Source of the DNA: Pachysolen tannophilus NRRL Y-2460
Taxonomy: Eukaryota; Ascomycota; Pichiomycetes; Alaninales; Pachysolenaceae
DNA length: 64,000 nucleotides
Reading direction: 5' to 3'
Assembly: GCA_001661245.1 (NCBI GenBank)
Contig: KV454013.1
Location: 447,637 to 511,636, forward strand
Shown in pieces: positions 61,872 to 64,000 of the stretch. The notes beneath the pieces are model-generated. The model saw only the letters and a program-made list of their open reading frames with translations. It was not told where the DNA came from and did no database searches. Position numbers and translations under genes: made by a program. The number at the start of each line of letters is the position of its first letter. Position 1 is the stretch's first letter.

Positions 61872-62252
61872 TTTGGATAAATACTTTATTTTTTTTTGGT
61901 TTTTTATTTGAGTTCGGAGATGGCCAGAACTGATATGCAAGGCAAGAAGTGAAAGATATCAAGTAAGTACTCAGACGGACCCTGGGACCTGATCTGTGAT
62001 GCCGTCAATACCGACAATACCGTCAATACTCATAATCAATACTCGTAATCAGTATCTCTATGTCTTTGTCCCCGGTTGATTATGTAAATGTGGAAATGTA
62101 TATTATAAAATACGCTATAAAAAAAAAATTCTTCTTTTTTTTTCCCTCTAGAGATTCCAACGATATTGATCACATTAAGTGTGAATTATGAATTAATTCT
62201 AGTAATAAACAGTGGTTCGAAATATTTTCTTTTTTCCTTTTTTGCTTTTTCT

Positions 62253-62972
62253 TCATATTAATTTATGTGCTTCTCTCCAAACCATTTCTAATTTATCTCT
62301 TCTGGGTAATAATTTTGGAAACACAATAATTAATTGAAACCTATCACCATTAACTTTATCATTTTGATTTTGGAAACTTTTCCCTCCACCATGATGATCT
62401 ACTATGATACACATGTAGTATATTACTTCGAACCCTTTAAAAGCTTCATTTATCACTATATCTACCACTTTATCCATGGTTATAAATTTTTTAGTAGAAT
62501 GTTCCATTTTTCTCAATAACAGTACAATTATAGCTGAAAAATAACCAGAAAAAAATGAGGGAAATACAGGTAATGGTAATACTAAATGAGTTTCTAATTG
62601 AATTCCAACCTTATCAATGATCATTAATGATTCCTTATGAATTAAACATGATGAAACCAAAATTTTAAAACTTATAATACAAATAAATAATGGAATAATA
62701 AAATAATGGAAAACTCCAATAAACGATATTACACTATTATAACGAAACCAACACAGTAAAAAATATTTGAAAATAATTGAAAAACATACAAAATTAATTA
62801 TTAAAGCTAGTAATAACTTGACAATTCTTAAGAAACTTGAACCTTTTTCAGATGTAATTGTAACTTTTGTATAGTTACCATGCTCATTTTCTTTCCGATC
62901 TTTAAATGATTTAGATGTACCATTCAATGAAACACAATCAAAGTCGATAGTATAATCTTTTTTACCACCCAT
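62253..62972 (-). CDS. GPI15: Gpi15/PIG-H, GPI GlcNAc-transferase subunit
   Basis: 239 residues from the ATG at 62972. PIG-H domain near the C-terminus: ESLMIIDKVGIQLETHLVLP, then FITMDKVVDIVINEAFKGFEVIYYMCIIV and IIVFPKLLPRRDKLEMVWREAH. Two hydrophobic segments at about 55-120 make the family's helical hairpin. Part of the GPI-GnT complex (with Gpi3, Gpi2, Gpi1, Gpi19) that starts GPI-anchor synthesis at the ER. The open frame continues upstream through a (TA)n microsatellite giving Tyr-Ile repeats; I regard this as non-coding and choose MGGKKDYTIDFD, which resembles the orthologue start. Confidence 0.86.
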   Translation of the reverse strand: MGGKKDYTIDFDCVSLNGTSKSFKDRKENEHGNYTKVTITSEKGSSFLRIVKLLLALIINFVCFSIIFKYFLLCWFRYNSVISFIGVFHYFIIPLFICIISFKILVSSCLIHKESLMIIDKVGIQLETHLVLPLPVFPSFFSGYFSAIIVLLLRKMEHSTKKFITMDKVVDIVINEAFKGFEVIYYMCIIVDHHGGGKSFQNQNDKVNGDRFQLIIVFPKLLPRRDKLEMVWREAHKLI

Positions 62973-62997
62973 CCATCTATTATCTTGTACATGTATA

Positions 62998-63058
62998 TAG
63001 ATATAGATATATATATATATATATTTATAATTATATTTATATATATATATATATATTA
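62998..63058. repeat. (TA)n microsatellite
   Basis: Imperfect TA repeat in the GPI15 upstream region; in one frame it would encode alternating Tyr-Ile. Confidence 0.8.
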
Positions 63059-63200
63059 TATTATATAAATTTGTACTATTATTGATTTGATGTAATCTTT
63101 TATTTTTTTTATATATATATTTATTTTTCACATAAAATACTATTATTTATCCCAATATATAAAATTATACAAAAACAACCCAAATTTTATAATTTACGGT

Positions 63201-64000
63201 TTATTCGAAAACCTGTTGCTCCCTCTTAGTGTTACTGTCAACTGTTCCAATAACAGTTTCATTCCTTCTCAACTCTGCCAATTTCTCATCTCTTGTCATT
63301 GGCTTAACTCCAGTCCTCAGTTCCCAGTCTTTCTTTCTCAAAAGCTCTGCATCTTCTTGTTTCTGCTTTTGATATGCTTCCTGCATTTCTTTTAACTCTC
63401 TTTCGTGTTTCTCCTTTAGCTCTTTTAATTCATGATCGTACTCTGCTAAAGTTTTAAAACTTTGGCCAGTTTCTTTGCAATAATCTCCAAAATTTACTGG
63501 TAATTTCCTAGATAAAGCTAATTCAACTATATGAGGATGTTTTTTCTCTTCAGTTGAAAATTTGGATTTGATTTGTCTTCTTGTTCTATGAGGGAATAAT
63601 TGAGCTATGATGTTGAAATCAGTTCCCCAAGAAGAAAGTGCTTTGTAAAAACCAGCAAGTTCTTGTGAAGTCCAACGATCTGTAAATCTGTTCTTGCCAT
63701 AAGTAGCCGACGTTATTGGGTTTTCAAAAATATTTGCATTTTCTTTAACTCTGTTGTTGTTATTCGAATCTCTTTCGTGTCTATTAACGTACAAAGATTC
63801 ATCGTCAACAGCTAACTCACCTGTTGTGCCAACTTTCAACTGAATTGCAGAATTTGTTGTCTTTGAGATGGCCCTTTCATTCTGACCGTCTTCACGTTCA
63901 ATTCTCCTACGATCTTCTTTAAGTTGTTGCAGCTCTTCCAATTCTTCATCATAGTCTTTTATTGGACGTCTTTCAAGTCGAGCCTTCTGGCGTTGTTTTC
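63201..64000 (-). CDS. BDP1: Bdp1, TFIIIB subunit B'' (N-terminus off window)
   Basis: C-terminal 266 or so codons; the frame is open to the right edge. The extended SANT domain reads FTDRWTSQELAGFYKALSSWGTDFNIIAQLFPHRTRRQIKSKFSTEEK, then LALSRKLPVNFGDY. The segment before it (NPITSATYGKNRFTDRW) also matches S. cerevisiae Bdp1. A charged coiled coil follows (ELKEKHERELKEMQEAYQ). Bdp1 joins TBP and Brf1 in TFIIIB and recruits Pol III to tRNA, 5S and U6 genes. Stop codon TAA at 63201-63203 read on the minus strand. Confidence 0.94.
   Translation of the reverse strand, partial: KQRQKARLERRPIKDYDEELEELQQLKEDRRRIEREDGQNERAISKTTNSAIQLKVGTTGELAVDDESLYVNRHERDSNNNNRVKENANIFENPITSATYGKNRFTDRWTSQELAGFYKALSSWGTDFNIIAQLFPHRTRRQIKSKFSTEEKKHPHIVELALSRKLPVNFGDYCKETGQSFKTLAEYDHELKELKEKHERELKEMQEAYQKQKQEDAELLRKKDWELRTGVKPMTRDEKLAELRRNETVIGTVDSNTKREQQVFE

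Larger units (their letters stand above)
61290..62252. other. DUR1,2 promoter and GPI15 3' flank
   Basis: 963 bp. Besides the GATA sites it contains CTTTCT repeats (about 61620-61650), two near copies of a CCGTCAATAC(T/C) motif (62000-62040) and a 46-codon open frame (separate entry). Confidence 0.5.

Noticed and set aside
62973-63131. N-terminal extension of GPI15
   Set aside because: It would encode Tyr-Ile repeats from a TA microsatellite; the MGGKKDYTIDFD start fits the family.

Overview
This is a gene-dense, AT-rich nuclear segment from a budding yeast (Saccharomycotina). About 31 protein genes fill 64 kb. Almost all have clear single-copy yeast orthologues, intergenic gaps are short and rich in A/T homopolymers, and seven genes carry yeast-type introns (GTATGT/GTAAGT donors, TACTAAC-like branch points). 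No mobile element, CRISPR array, rRNA or tRNA was recognised.

The most important observation concerns the genetic code. In-frame CTG codons are very rare and, where the position is conserved, they fall on alanine: GQ[CTG]NYSAAK in FOX2, YDPTL[CTG]KIIVHG in the urea amidolyase, DVL[CTG]KNNILALRR in CCT6. This points to the CUG-Ala clade (Pachysolen, Nakazawaea, Peterozyma and relatives), not the standard code and not the Candida CUG-Ser code. Any translation that writes Leu at CTG is probably wrong there.

Layout, 0-16 kb: UBP8 (5' end cut off), PLP2, a DUF2433 protein, ERS1, a GAL83/SIP2-type Snf1 beta subunit, KIP3, a small mitochondrial membrane protein, IDP1, and a ZIP3-like meiotic RING protein with two introns. 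15.8-30 kb: COX8 and COX9 (divergent, shared promoter), VPS33, ELP1/IKI3, RAD59, FOX2, a LYC1-like acetyltransferase, ARA2. 30-46 kb: SUB1, an ALR1/MNR2-type magnesium transporter, HOF1, RPS20, URC4, BDF1, CCT6. 46-64 kb: a BSC6-like MFS transporter, SSY5, QCR10, MCM3, DUR1,2, GPI15, and the 3' part of BDP1 running off the right edge.

Functional themes are respiration (COX8, COX9, QCR10, IDP1), nitrogen and pyrimidine salvage (DUR1,2, URC4, SSY5), chromatin and transcription (UBP8, BDF1, SUB1, ELP1, BDP1), and cell division or meiosis (KIP3, HOF1, MCM3, RAD59, ZIP3-like). PLP2 is a cofactor of the CCT chaperonin, of which CCT6 is a subunit. Readable regulatory signals include a Tbf1-like palindrome plus a Rap1-like site before RPS20, a CCAAT box between COX8 and COX9, an MCB box before MCM3, GATA sites before DUR1,2, URS1-like sites before the ZIP3-like gene, and two unusual arrays of TACACCA/TGGTGTA motifs upstream of the ALR-type transporter and QCR10.
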